NCBI GenBank assembly: GCA_038320885.1
Contig: JBBQER010000001.1
Coordinates: 66,880-130,879, forward strand
DNA from: JBBQER01 sp038320885
GTDB lineage: Bacteria > Actinomycetota > Acidimicrobiia > IMCC26256 > PALSA-610
Length of the DNA stretch: 64,000 nt
Direction of reading: 5' to 3'
Of the stretch, positions 19,453-28,681 are shown in pieces; within the stretch, counting starts at the first letter, position 1, and each line of letters begins with the position of its first letter. Under the pieces are notes generated by a model. The model did not search any database. It worked only from the letters and a program-made list of their open reading frames with translations, and had not been told where the DNA came from. A program made the position numbers and the translations under genes.

Positions 19453-20145
19453 GTGGTCGTGCCCTCCCCCCTCCCTCGTTCCAAGAAGCTCCGGACGGCG
19501 TTGCTCATGGCCGGCTCCGTCGTTTTCGTGGGTGTCGTTGCCGCGATCCTCGTGAGCACGGCCGACTCCGGCACCAAGCACACGCCCGCCAAGACGAAGC
19601 CGAAGCAGCAAGTGGTCGCCGATGCCAAGAAGCAGTCGCTGAAGTTGGTGTTGGGCCGGGTCGTCGTGCAGAACACCGGGTTCCCGGCCGCGATTCGCCC
19701 ACCCGTCCGGCGGGCGGTGATGGCCGCGACGCAGCGGTACTTCGATCGGGCGATCCAGGCGCCACTGCAGACCGGCAAGGTCAACCCCGGGTTCACGAGG
19801 TTGTTCGACACCGGCGTGAACGGGCTCGCGGCGCGCCGCGATCGGGCCACATTGACCGAAGCCGCGACCGGCCCGATTCGCTCGCCCGTGCGTATCGCCT
19901 CCTCCCGCGTACGCATGGACGGTCTCGGTGACCCGAGCGGCAAGGTCGCCCTCGTCGCCACCTCGTTCACGCTCCAGGTCAACGCGGGAACGCCGACCGG
20001 CAAGCTGAAGATCAATCGTCATACCGAGCTGACGTTCGCGTACGAGTCGGGCCAGTGGCGCGTCACCGCGTATCGCGTGACGGTACGGCGATCGATCGGC
20101 CCCAAGACCAGATCGACCACTGCGCACTCCGGACCCGCCGCATGA
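19453..20145 (+). CDS. Hypothetical membrane-anchored extracytoplasmic protein
   Basis: The 230-residue protein has one transmembrane segment (about residues 15-38: LLMAGSVVFVGVVAAILVS) after a basic cytoplasmic start. A lysine/threonine-rich linker follows, then about 180 residues of predicted extracytoplasmic domain. I do not recognise the domain; the layout resembles Mce-associated or NTF2-like secreted proteins. The stop overlaps the start of the LCP gene (ATGA at 20142-20145), so a role in the cell envelope alongside that protein is likely. Start is GTG at 19453; GTG at 19459 is possible. Confidence 0.7.
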   Translation: MVVPSPLPRSKKLRTALLMAGSVVFVGVVAAILVSTADSGTKHTPAKTKPKQQVVADAKKQSLKLVLGRVVVQNTGFPAAIRPPVRRAVMAATQRYFDRAIQAPLQTGKVNPGFTRLFDTGVNGLAARRDRATLTEAATGPIRSPVRIASSRVRMDGLGDPSGKVALVATSFTLQVNAGTPTGKLKINRHTELTFAYESGQWRVTAYRVTVRRSIGPKTRSTTAHSGPAA

Positions 20146-21086
20146 GATTGCACCGAAACGCCCGCCGGACTCGGACTCCGGTACAACGGCTGAAGCGTGC
20201 GCTGCTCGCGGCCTGCGCGTTCATGCTCGCGTTCACACTCGGCATCGCGGGGTTGGGCGCGGCGTGGCTCGCCGGGTACAAGTTGCCGTTCGCGTCGGGC
20301 GCCACCTACTTGAGCGTGCAGAAGCTCCAGACCGACGGTGATGCCGACCAGTCGAATTCGCCGACGGCTCCGTTCTTCGTGCTCATGGTCGGCAATGACG
20401 ACCGTCCGGGCGTCGGCGGCGCTCGCGGCGACGCGCTCCATCTCGTCGGGGTGAATCCACAGCTGCACAAGGCGACGATGCTCAACATCCCGCGCGACAC
20501 GTGCTGGAACGGCGACAAGATCAACGCCGCCAACGCGCAGGGCGGCGGACCGGCGCAGGCTGCCGCCGTCGGCGGGCTCGTTGGTGTGTCGGTGAGCTAT
20601 GTCGTCGACGTCAACTTCGACAAGTTCACAGCGCTCGTCGACGGCGTGGGTGGTGTGATGCTCAACGTTCCCACCGAGATGCACGACAGCTACTCCGGCG
20701 CCTACTTCCACCCCGGTATGCAGCGCATGAACGGTGCGGCGGCGTTGTCGTTCTCACGCGACCGCCACGACTTCCCGTCGAGCGACATCATCCGGACCGG
20801 CAACCAGGGCCTCCTGATCCTCGCTGCGATCACGCAACTCCAACAGCAGGCGTCGACGGCCGGCGGGCAATTCCACCTCATCAGCTTGCTCTACCAGCAC
20901 GCGGATCTCTCGGGCCTCGGTCTCATGGACCTCTACCGGCTCGGCCGCATCATGTACCGGATCCCGCCCGGCGCGGTTCGCTCGGCGACCATCCCGATCG
21001 GCGGTGGCGGCTGTCTGAGCCTCGGCGGTGATGCCGCGGGATTCTTCGCCGACTTCCGCGACGACGCCGTGCTCGAAAGTCACTGA
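20142..21086 (+). CDS. LytR-CpsA-Psr (LCP) family protein
   Basis: The 314-residue protein has a cytoplasmic basic start, one transmembrane helix (about residues 22-45) and an extracellular LCP domain. The domain has MVGNDDRPGVGGARGDALHLVGV and TMLNIPRDTCW, which hold the arginine and aspartate residues that bind the lipid-pyrophosphate substrate. SFSRDRHDFPSSDIIRTGNQ is also characteristic. LCP enzymes attach glycopolymers to peptidoglycan from undecaprenyl-linked precursors. I chose the ATG at 20142 because it overlaps the preceding stop and gives a normal topology. Confidence 0.88.
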   Translation: MRLHRNARRTRTPVQRLKRALLAACAFMLAFTLGIAGLGAAWLAGYKLPFASGATYLSVQKLQTDGDADQSNSPTAPFFVLMVGNDDRPGVGGARGDALHLVGVNPQLHKATMLNIPRDTCWNGDKINAANAQGGGPAQAAAVGGLVGVSVSYVVDVNFDKFTALVDGVGGVMLNVPTEMHDSYSGAYFHPGMQRMNGAAALSFSRDRHDFPSSDIIRTGNQGLLILAAITQLQQQASTAGGQFHLISLLYQHADLSGLGLMDLYRLGRIMYRIPPGAVRSATIPIGGGGCLSLGGDAAGFFADFRDDAVLESH

Positions 21087-21104
21087 CGCGTCGCGGACAA
21101 CGCC

Positions 21105-22289
21105 TCAGCCGAGTCGCAGCGTCTCGAGCGGTTCGAGCCGCGCGGCTTTGACCGACGGGTAGAGGCCCGCGATAACCGACACCGCCAACGCGAGGCTCAT
21201 CCAGATCGGGATCCGGCTGTAGGCGATCACGACGACCCAATTCGCGAACGACGAGACGAGATAGACAACGCCGACCCCGACTGCGGCCCCGAGGATCCCG
21301 CCGAGCACGCCGACGAACAGCGACTCGAGCAGGAATTGCAGCCCGATCTTCGAGCGGCTGTGACCGACCGCGCGACGGATGCCGATTTCGGACGAGCGTT
21401 GGATCACCGAGATCGACATGACGTTCGCGATACCGAGACCGCCGACCGTCAACGCCAACAAGCCCGCGAACAGCGCGGTCTGTTGCAGCGTCTTGTCGGC
21501 TTGCGACGCGGCTTGCAGCACGTCGCTCGGCACCTTGGTCGAGACCTGATCGGGTCCGCCGAGGTTGATTGCGGTGGGAATCGCGTCGGCCGTCGCCTGC
21601 GTGTCTCCGGGCTTCGAGCGCACGTACAGCTGGTTCGGCTTTCCGTCGGTCGAGAACACGTGCTTGGCCGCCCACTGCGTCACGAACACCGCGTTGTCGA
21701 GATCGGGATCGAGCGCGACCGTGCCGAGCACCCCGACGACGCCGAAGTTCGTGTTATTGAGCCGGATCGTTCGATTCTCGCCGCCCAGGTACGCGTATTG
21801 CCGCGCGAGACCGGCACCCAGCACGACCGACCGTGCGTGCAGCTTGTTGTCGGAAGCGCTCAACCAGCGACCGTTGATCACCGGTACGTCGAGCACCGAG
21901 GGCAGCTTGAGGTCGGCGGCGCGCACGGGGACCGGGAACGCTTGGTAATAGTCGCTGCCACCCTGGGTCGGGATCGCGGTCACCTGGGACAGGTTCGTGG
22001 TCGCGGCCGCGCCCGTCACCGAAGAGATCGCCTTCACGCGGGTGACCGCGTCGCTCGGGAAGGTGGGGTTCTGCGAGCCGAACGAGCCGCCCGCGTTCGC
22101 AATGATCAAGTTGGTGCCGAGCGTCGAGAGCTTCTGTTTCAGATCACCCTTTGCGCTCTCGGTGAGACCGACCGCGCCGACCATCGCCGCCACTCCGACG
22201 ATCGGGCCGAGCATGATCAGGAGCGTGCGGATCTTGCGCGCGGAAAGTCCGGTCCAGGCGACACCGAGAAGATCGCGGAACCGGCTCAT
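21105..22289 (-). CDS. ABC transporter permease, MacB/FtsX type
   Basis: The 394-residue protein has the MacB-like plan: a first transmembrane helix near residues 20-42, an extracytoplasmic MacB_PCD domain of about 220 residues, and three C-terminal helices of the FtsX domain. RSSEIGIRRAVGHSRSKI is the coupling-helix signature just before the C-terminal membrane part. It pairs with the ATPase immediately upstream (13-base gap). Systems of this type extrude peptides, lipids or drugs by mechanotransmission. Confidence 0.9.
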   Translation of the reverse strand: MSRFRDLLGVAWTGLSARKIRTLLIMLGPIVGVAAMVGAVGLTESAKGDLKQKLSTLGTNLIIANAGGSFGSQNPTFPSDAVTRVKAISSVTGAAATTNLSQVTAIPTQGGSDYYQAFPVPVRAADLKLPSVLDVPVINGRWLSASDNKLHARSVVLGAGLARQYAYLGGENRTIRLNNTNFGVVGVLGTVALDPDLDNAVFVTQWAAKHVFSTDGKPNQLYVRSKPGDTQATADAIPTAINLGGPDQVSTKVPSDVLQAASQADKTLQQTALFAGLLALTVGGLGIANVMSISVIQRSSEIGIRRAVGHSRSKIGLQFLLESLFVGVLGGILGAAVGVGVVYLVSSFANWVVVIAYSRIPIWMSLALAVSVIAGLYPSVKAARLEPLETLRLG

Positions 22290-22302
22290 CGCACGCCCTC
22301 GA

Positions 22303-23001
22303 TCACGCGCCCACGGGCACGACGCGCTCGTCGGAAACGATCTGCCCGTCTCGCATCGACACTTTTCGACGGGCGGTGGCCGCGACGGCTTGATCGTGGG
22401 TCACCATCACGACCGCGCGCTCCGGAGTTTCGAGGCCCTTGAAGATCTCGAGCACGTGCGCGGCGTTGACGGAGTCGAGCGCGCCGGTGGGCTCGTCGGC
22501 GAGGATCATGAGCGGGTCGGTCACGATCGCGCGAGCGAGCGCGACGCGCTGCTGCTCACCACCTGACATCTGAACCGGCCGGTGCTCCGCGCGGGGACCG
22601 AGGCCGAGCTGCTCGAGCGCGGCGTACGCGCGCTCGCGCCGCTGCCGAGGCCGCATGTCGCGGTAGAGAAGCGCGGTCTCGACATTGCCGAGCGCGGTGA
22701 GATGGGGGATGAGGTGGAACTGCTGGAACACGAATCCGATCGAGTTGCCGCGTAGCCGCGAGCGCGTCGCGTCCTCGAGCTCGCTCACGTCTTGGCCGGC
22801 GATACGGATCGTTCCCGACGTCGGGAGATCGAGCACACCGAGCAGCCCCAGCATCGTCGACTTCCCGGAACCCGACGGTCCGACAATCGACATGAAGTCG
22901 CCGGGGAGAATCTGCAACGAAACATCGCGCAGCGCGTAGACCTCGACTTCCTCGCCGTAGACACGCGACACGCGTTCGAGCTCGAGCAGGGGCTGCGTCA
23001 T
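22303..23001 (-). CDS. ABC transporter ATP-binding protein, MacB/LolD type
   Basis: The 232-residue ATPase has Walker A GPSGSGKST, a Q-loop in FVFQQFHLIPHLTA, the signature MSGGEQQRVALARA, Walker B LMILADEPTGALDS and an H-loop in VMVTHDQAVA. The QQFHL/LLGVLD features match the LolD/MacB subfamily. It starts within the stop of the adaptor gene (ATGA at 22998-23001) and precedes the permease. The three form one machine. Confidence 0.94.
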   Translation of the reverse strand: MTQPLLELERVSRVYGEEVEVYALRDVSLQILPGDFMSIVGPSGSGKSTMLGLLGVLDLPTSGTIRIAGQDVSELEDATRSRLRGNSIGFVFQQFHLIPHLTALGNVETALLYRDMRPRQRRERAYAALEQLGLGPRAEHRPVQMSGGEQQRVALARAIVTDPLMILADEPTGALDSVNAAHVLEIFKGLETPERAVVMVTHDQAVAATARRKVSMRDGQIVSDERVVPVGA

Positions 23002-25472
23002 TGCGGCTGGTCGACCTCGACGATCACCGTCTCATTGCCCTTCAGGCCCTTCTTGATCTGGATGTACGAGCCTTCGGTGAGACCGGTCTCGACCGGCGTC
23101 TCCTTGACCTTGCCGCGGTTGTTCAGATCGATGACGCGCACGACGTCTACGCCGGTCCCGTTCTGCTTGACCGCCGCGATCGGGACCGTGATCGCGCTGG
23201 TCTCCTGCTGATCGACCACCTTGATCGTCACCGCCGCGCCGTCGGCGGCGCCGAGATCGCCGACCTCGATCTTTCCCTCGTACACCTGTTGTTGCTGACC
23301 GCCGGGCGACGCGGCGTCGAGCGACGTGAGGTTCGAGTCGAGCTCGGAGATCGTGCCCGCTTCCTCGGTGACGCCGCCGGCCAACGTGACCGTGCAGTGC
23401 TGACCGACCTTCAACTTCGTTCGGTCGGAGGCCGACGCCTGGAGCGTCACCGTGAAGTTCGGATCCGTGAGCGACATCACGGGCGTACCGGGCGGGACCG
23501 GATCGCCTTCCTTCACGAACACCTGCCCGACTCGGATCGGCCAGGTGCCGACGATCATGTCCGTGGGCACGAACACCACGTCTTTCTGGATCGAACGCAG
23601 TGTCACCGTCACCGAGGTCTGCCCGGCGCGCAGGAGCGCGGTGCCGAGGAGCGGCTCGAAGTCCTGACCGGGCTGCGCGGTCCCGACCGCTTGATAGTTG
23701 ACCGACGTGTCCTCGACCGGTGCCTGGTCGGCGCGGATGGTGAACGTCGCCGCGCCACCCTCGGACACCTGTTGCGTGTTGCCCGTGATCGTGAGCTCCG
23801 GAGTCACCTGCGATTCGATGGTGACCTGCGCGCTGTTCGGCGACCCGATTTGGTATGACGAATTCGCCGCGACCGCGACGATCAATACCCGATCCGACTC
23901 GACACTCTTGTCGACGACCGTCGGGATCACGACCGGCAACGCGGTTTGGCCGGGCGGGACGACGAGCGTGCCCCCCGGGAGCGTGAAGTCGGTGCCCTGC
24001 GCGGCGTTGCCGCCGTACGCCAACACGATTGTCAACGGAACACTCAGCGCCTGGCTCAAGCTGAGCGTCACGTTGTACGGCTGACCCTTCACGAGATTGG
24101 TCGCGGCCGCTCGCAGCGTCACGATCGGGAGCGCGGAGTTTCCAGTCGCGCCCTGGATCGTGATCACGGCGATACCCGGCGCGCCCACGCTGTACTGCGT
24201 CGGCGCGGGAGTGAGCGAGGCAACGATGTGACGATCCGACTGGATCACACTCGTCGGCAACGTCCGGATCGTCACGCTCGCCGACGTTTGGCCGGCGCGC
24301 ATCTTCAACACCGGATTCACCGTTTGGTAGTCGGTGCCGGGAATGGCGTCGCCGGCGAGCGTCACGCTGATCTGCGTGTCGTGTACCGGCGCCTGGTCGG
24401 CGGTGACGACCAGCGTCGCCGAGCCTCCGGGTGTGACGGTCCCGCCGCCGTTGATGCGCATCGTCGGGACGTTGCTGTTGATGATCGTCGTGAGCGCGCG
24501 GTTCGGCGAGCCAACGGAGTAGCCCGTTCCGCCGGCGAGAGAGAGCGTGAGCGTCTTGCTCGGCTTCACGACCTGATCGACGCGCGTCGGAACGGAGACG
24601 GACACCGATGTGGTGTTCATCGGCAACGTGACCGACGCCGGCGGCGTGACGATGTCGTTGCCGTTCGCCGTCCCGCCCGAGGTGAGGTTGACCGTGACGT
24701 CGGTGGCGGTCGCCTCGGACGCGGTGATCAGGAACGTCGCCGGTGTGCCTTCGGACACGACCGCGTTCGTCGACTGGATCTTGACCACGGGTACCAGGAG
24801 CGGCGTGAGCTCGCCCTCCCCCCGGAATGCCGTGAGCACGCCGTTGTGCGGGTCGCCCGTCGTCGCGGCGGTCGTCTGCGCGCCGCCCGGTCCGATGATG
24901 AGGCCGGCCGCGGTCTGCTTCCCGAGCGTGTAACCGGAACCCTGCGCGAGCGAGACGGTGACCGACTGCGGCGAGACCGGGGTCGCACCGGGATAGTGGT
25001 GCTGGGCCTGCCATTGGGCGAGCGCGAATCGCGTCTGCTCGGTGAACACCGTGTTCATCGGGCCGGGATTGTCACCGGCGGCCGCGAGGATTCGCTTCAG
25101 CTGGAGCACGTCGTCGCCGCGGTCACCGACACCGAGCGGGCGGAAGAACCGCACCGACCCCGGCTCCGCGATCGCGTCGCGTCCGTCGATCGCGAACAAC
25201 TTGTCGCCGGCGCGTGCCCTCGAACCGTCCTTCGAGTAAACCGCGCTTATCCGGCCCTGCGACACCGCGGTCACCTTGCGCAGCTCTTGACGCGCGAGCG
25301 TGCCGGTCAGCGTCACGGTGTCCTGCAAGGTGCGCCGCTCGACGTCGGCCAGGATGACCAGCGGCTTCTTCTTCGCCGAGTCGCTCCCGCCCCATTGCGC
25401 GTAGCCCGCGCCGGCGCCCGCGACCACGAGGACCAGGACCAAGATCCCGGCCCACACCTTTTTGTTGCCCAC
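22998..25472 (-). CDS. HlyD-type efflux adaptor with peptidoglycan-binding domain and Calx-beta repeats
   Basis: The 824-residue protein begins at GTG 25472, 3 bases past the lipoprotein stop. It has one N-terminal transmembrane helix (VWAGILVLVLVVAGAGAGYA). It then shows half of a membrane-fusion-protein barrel (VTLTGTLARQELRKVTAV), a peptidoglycan-binding-like domain (LGVGDRGDDVLQLKRILAAAG, about 125-175), a Calx-beta tail and about four Calx-beta-like repeats (about 200-610). The C-terminal adaptor half (GQVFVKEGDPVPPGTPVMSL, TVPIAAVKQNG) closes it. Normal adaptors of MacB-like systems have about 350-400 residues. The insert is therefore unusual and may span or grip the wall of a monoderm cell. 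Confidence 0.87.
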   Translation of the reverse strand: MGNKKVWAGILVLVLVVAGAGAGYAQWGGSDSAKKKPLVILADVERRTLQDTVTLTGTLARQELRKVTAVSQGRISAVYSKDGSRARAGDKLFAIDGRDAIAEPGSVRFFRPLGVGDRGDDVLQLKRILAAAGDNPGPMNTVFTEQTRFALAQWQAQHHYPGATPVSPQSVTVSLAQGSGYTLGKQTAAGLIIGPGGAQTTAATTGDPHNGVLTAFRGEGELTPLLVPVVKIQSTNAVVSEGTPATFLITASEATATDVTVNLTSGGTANGNDIVTPPASVTLPMNTTSVSVSVPTRVDQVVKPSKTLTLSLAGGTGYSVGSPNRALTTIINSNVPTMRINGGGTVTPGGSATLVVTADQAPVHDTQISVTLAGDAIPGTDYQTVNPVLKMRAGQTSASVTIRTLPTSVIQSDRHIVASLTPAPTQYSVGAPGIAVITIQGATGNSALPIVTLRAAATNLVKGQPYNVTLSLSQALSVPLTIVLAYGGNAAQGTDFTLPGGTLVVPPGQTALPVVIPTVVDKSVESDRVLIVAVAANSSYQIGSPNSAQVTIESQVTPELTITGNTQQVSEGGAATFTIRADQAPVEDTSVNYQAVGTAQPGQDFEPLLGTALLRAGQTSVTVTLRSIQKDVVFVPTDMIVGTWPIRVGQVFVKEGDPVPPGTPVMSLTDPNFTVTLQASASDRTKLKVGQHCTVTLAGGVTEEAGTISELDSNLTSLDAASPGGQQQQVYEGKIEVGDLGAADGAAVTIKVVDQQETSAITVPIAAVKQNGTGVDVVRVIDLNNRGKVKETPVETGLTEGSYIQIKKGLKGNETVIVEVDQPQ

Positions 25473-25474
25473 CG

Positions 25475-26254
25475 TCAACCGCCCGTAGTTGTCGTCGCCT
25501 CGGGGACCTTTTTGGACGCCTCGATGGCGCAGTCCTGCACGTCGCTGCTCGTGATGATGTCTTCGCCCGGGGGTGGTGTGAAGTTCGGCGCCCCGCCCCC
25601 GCTGGTCGCACCGCTGATCGAGAAGAGCAGACCCTTGGAGTCGGGTTTCGGCTCCGGGATCCCCCAGCCGCGCCCGATCATGCACGTCCGCCACGCCAAG
25701 AAGGCCTTGTTCTGAACCTTGACCTCAGCCGGCGTGAGGTTCGCCTGGAACGTGCCGTAGTCCTTCAGCGCCGCGAGGATGTTGCTCTTGGCCGCGCACT
25801 TCCCCAACGCGTCGAGGTAGTTCTTGTCGTTGGTGGGCGACTTCGGATTGCTCGCGTCGGGAACCCCGATGAACTTCACGCCGAGGCCCTTGAGGCACGA
25901 GGAGAACGTGCTGAGCGACGAGAAGAACTTCGTCTGCGGATCTTGCTTGGCGAGCGGGATGGTGTCGCCGGTCGCACCCGTCGCGCCGCTCGCGCCGCTC
26001 GCGCCGCTCGCGTCGGCGGAGGCGACCGCGGTCGCGGGCCGGATCGCTCCGCTCTTGGTGACCTTCCAGCCGGCCGGCAGCTGGATGTTGACCTGACCGG
26101 CGTCGATCGTGTTGGTCGTCAGCGACGACGACTTCGAGCTACTCCCGCATCCCGCCGCCACGGTGAGAACCAGCACGGCGCCGAGCGCGAGGCGCGTCCC
26201 AGCTCCGGTTTTCGTCAGTCGATCGCCCACCAGACCCCCTGGGCTCGGACACAA
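25475..26254 (-). CDS. Putative lipoprotein with collagen-like Gly-Ala-Ser/Thr tract
   Basis: The 259-residue protein has a lipobox LTVAAGC near residue 36, followed by a serine-rich linker. A low-complexity ADASGASGASGATGATGD tract lies in the first half. The rest is a soluble domain with cysteines at FSSCLKGLG, LGKCAAKSN, WRTCMIGRG and VQDCAIEAS that could form two disulfides. I do not recognise the domain. It precedes the adaptor, ATPase and permease genes with almost no gap. It is likely the extracytoplasmic substrate-interacting or accessory part of that ABC system. Confidence 0.78.
   Translation of the reverse strand: MCPSPGGLVGDRLTKTGAGTRLALGAVLVLTVAAGCGSSSKSSSLTTNTIDAGQVNIQLPAGWKVTKSGAIRPATAVASADASGASGASGATGATGDTIPLAKQDPQTKFFSSLSTFSSCLKGLGVKFIGVPDASNPKSPTNDKNYLDALGKCAAKSNILAALKDYGTFQANLTPAEVKVQNKAFLAWRTCMIGRGWGIPEPKPDSKGLLFSISGATSGGGAPNFTPPPGEDIITSSDVQDCAIEASKKVPEATTTTGG
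25983..26009 (-). repeat. 9-bp tandem repeat (three copies)
   Basis: The unit gcgccgctc occurs three times head to tail at 25983-25991, 25992-26000 and 26001-26009, with degenerate copies on either side. On the coding strand it encodes Gly-Ala-Ser. The unit length is a multiple of three, so copy-number change alters the length of the lipoprotein linker without a frameshift. Confidence 0.85.
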
Positions 26255-26395
26255 TGCGGTCAGCCTCGAGGTGATGATGCACCTTCACCCGTCGCGTCGG
26301 CGTTAGCTGAGGGTAGGGCCGAACGCCCGCGCGAGCCAGACAGCGGCCGTCCGATTCGACTCGGGCGTCGCAGGTGGTCGATACCCTCGCCTCAG

Positions 26396-28681
26396 ATGGA
26401 CGCGTGCGCCACACTCGACGCGCTCGCCGCCGACCCCGAGCTCGCCGGCCGGCTCGTGCACCGCGAGATCCTCCCCGCGCGCGCGGCAGAGTTCGCCGAT
26501 CTGGCCGTCCCGCTGCCGGCCGAGGTCTCCGGCCGCATCGCCGCGCGCGGGATCGAACGGCTCTACACGCACCAGGCCGCCGCGATCGACCTCCTCCGGG
26601 CCGGATCGAGCGTCGCGATCGCGACGGGCACCGCCTCCGGGAAGTCGCTCTGCTATCAGGTGCCGATCGTCGAGTCGGTCGTGGAAGACCGGCGCGACAC
26701 CGCGTTGCTGATCTTCCCGACCAAGGCGCTCGCCCACGACCAGCTCCGCGCGCTGCGATCGTGGCTGATGCCCGGTTTGCGGGCGGTCACGTTCGACGGC
26801 GACACCAGCACCGACGACCGCTCGTGGGCGCGCAAGAACGCCAACGTCGTGCTGACGAATCCCGACATGCTCCACGTCGGGATCCTGCCCTCGCATCAAC
26901 GCTGGGCGACGTTCATGATGCGGCTGCGCTACGTCGTCGTCGACGAGCTCCATACCCAGCGCGGGATCTTCGGCAGTCATGTCGCGCACGTGCTGCGGCG
27001 CTTACGACGCGTCTGTGAGCACTACGGCGCGCACCCGACCTTCTGCTTCGCGAGCGCGACCATCGGCAATCCGGGTGAGCTCGCGACCGAGCTGTGCGGC
27101 CTTCCCGTTGAGCAGATCGATCACGACGGGTCGCCACGATCCGAACGGGTGCTCGCGTGCTGGCAGCGACCGCTGCTCGACGAGCACTCCGGCGCGCGCT
27201 CGTCGGCGAACTTCGAGACCGCCGAGTTGTTGTCGCGTTTCGTGCGCGCGGGTCATCCGACGCTCGCGTTCACGCGCAGTCGCCGGGGCGCGGAGCTGGT
27301 CGCGCAACACGCGCGTGGGTTGCTCGAGCAGGCCGAGCGCGGGCTCGGGGCGCGGGTCGCCGCGTACCGCGCCGGCTATCTCGCATCGGAGCGACGCGAG
27401 CTCGAGCTCGACCTCACGAGTGGCCGCCTCCTCGGTGTCGCCGCCACGAACGCGCTCGAGCTCGGCATCGACGTCGGCGGCCTCGACGCCGTGGTGCTCA
27501 ACGGCTTCCCGGGCACCTTGGCGTCGATGTGGCAACAGGCGGGGCGCGCGGGCCGAACCGATCGGCGCGCCGCCGCGGTGCTGGTTGCCGGAGACGATCA
27601 ACTCGACCAGTGGTATGTCGCCCACCCCCACGAGCTCACGAGCCGCACCCCCGAACGCGCGGTCGTGAACCCGCAGAACCCGTTCGTGTTGCGCGCGCAG
27701 GTTGCCTGCGCCGCGCACGAGCTCCCGCTCTCGCCCGACGACGTGCGCTGGTTCGGCGAGGGTCTCGACGATGCCGTGCGTGAGCTCGTGCAATCCGATC
27801 AGCTCACGCCCCGCGCCGGACAGATGTACTGGTCGGGAGAACGCGCCCCCGCGGCGGGCGTCGGCCTCCGCAGTGGATCGGCGGCGGAGTACCGGCTCGT
27901 CGACGTGGAGGCCGACCGGATTATCGGAACCGTCGACGAAGCGCGCGTCTTCGGCGTCGCCCATCCCGGCGCGGTCTACCTGCATCAGGGCCAGCAATAC
28001 CGCGTGGAGCAGCTCGACCTGCGTGATCACGTGGCGCTGCTCGCGCCCTCCGACGACGACGAATACACCCAGCCCCGCACCGAGACCGACATCGCGATCG
28101 TGGCGGACGAGAAGTGCGCATCGGTCGGCGGCGGCGCCGTAGTGCACCTCGGCGCCGTGCAGGTGCGCAGCAACGTGATCGCGTTCCAGCGCAAGCAGAT
28201 CTCCACGAACCGGGTCATCGAGGTGTGCGACCTCGATCTGCCCGAGCGCGCGCTCGTCACGCGCGCGTGCTGGTACACCGTGCCGGCCGACATCGTGGAA
28301 CGGGCGGGCATCGCGAGCGGCCGGCTGCTCGGCACCGTGCATGCCGCCGAGCACGGATTGATCGGGATGCTGCCGCTGTTCACGATCTGCGATCGCTGGG
28401 ACGTCGGTGGGGTGTCGATGGCCGAGCATCCACAAACCGGTGAACCGACCATCTTCGTGTACGACGGCTATCCGGGTGGCGCGGGTATTGCCGAGCTGGC
28501 GTTCGAGGCGGCGTCGCGGCACGTGCGCGCGACCCTCGACCTCGTGGCCGCGTGCCCGTGCGACGACGGGTGCCCATCGTGTGTGCAGTCGCCCAAATGC
28601 GGGAACTGGAACGAGTACCTCGACAAGGGCGGCGCGATCACGCTGCTCGTCCTCATGTCCCGAGCCGCGATCCGCCACTGA
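26396..28681 (+). CDS. mrfA: MrfA/YprA-like DEAD/DEAH-box helicase with C-terminal zinc motif
   Basis: The 761-residue superfamily 2 helicase starts at ATG 26396. Helicase motifs include YTHQAAAID (Q), IATGTASGKSL (I), TPDM-like TNPDMLHVG (Ib), VVDELHTQRG (II, DELH), CFASATIG (III), ATNALELGIDVGGLDAV (V) and QQAGRAGR (VI). The last 100 residues form the DUF1998 region with four cysteines, CPCDDGCPSCVQSPKCG. In Bacillus MrfA this motif binds zinc, and the enzyme repairs mitomycin-type DNA damage. Next to Tad genes this is the helicase/secretion neighbourhood seen in many actinobacteria. Confidence 0.9.
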   Translation: MDACATLDALAADPELAGRLVHREILPARAAEFADLAVPLPAEVSGRIAARGIERLYTHQAAAIDLLRAGSSVAIATGTASGKSLCYQVPIVESVVEDRRDTALLIFPTKALAHDQLRALRSWLMPGLRAVTFDGDTSTDDRSWARKNANVVLTNPDMLHVGILPSHQRWATFMMRLRYVVVDELHTQRGIFGSHVAHVLRRLRRVCEHYGAHPTFCFASATIGNPGELATELCGLPVEQIDHDGSPRSERVLACWQRPLLDEHSGARSSANFETAELLSRFVRAGHPTLAFTRSRRGAELVAQHARGLLEQAERGLGARVAAYRAGYLASERRELELDLTSGRLLGVAATNALELGIDVGGLDAVVLNGFPGTLASMWQQAGRAGRTDRRAAAVLVAGDDQLDQWYVAHPHELTSRTPERAVVNPQNPFVLRAQVACAAHELPLSPDDVRWFGEGLDDAVRELVQSDQLTPRAGQMYWSGERAPAAGVGLRSGSAAEYRLVDVEADRIIGTVDEARVFGVAHPGAVYLHQGQQYRVEQLDLRDHVALLAPSDDDEYTQPRTETDIAIVADEKCASVGGGAVVHLGAVQVRSNVIAFQRKQISTNRVIEVCDLDLPERALVTRACWYTVPADIVERAGIASGRLLGTVHAAEHGLIGMLPLFTICDRWDVGGVSMAEHPQTGEPTIFVYDGYPGGAGIAELAFEAASRHVRATLDLVAACPCDDGCPSCVQSPKCGNWNEYLDKGGAITLLVLMSRAAIRH

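Noticed and set aside
23032..25014. 660-codon minus-strand frame within the adaptor gene
   Set aside because: Low-complexity Arg/Gly/Asp sequence; the alternative frame encodes peptidoglycan-binding, Calx-beta and HlyD domains.
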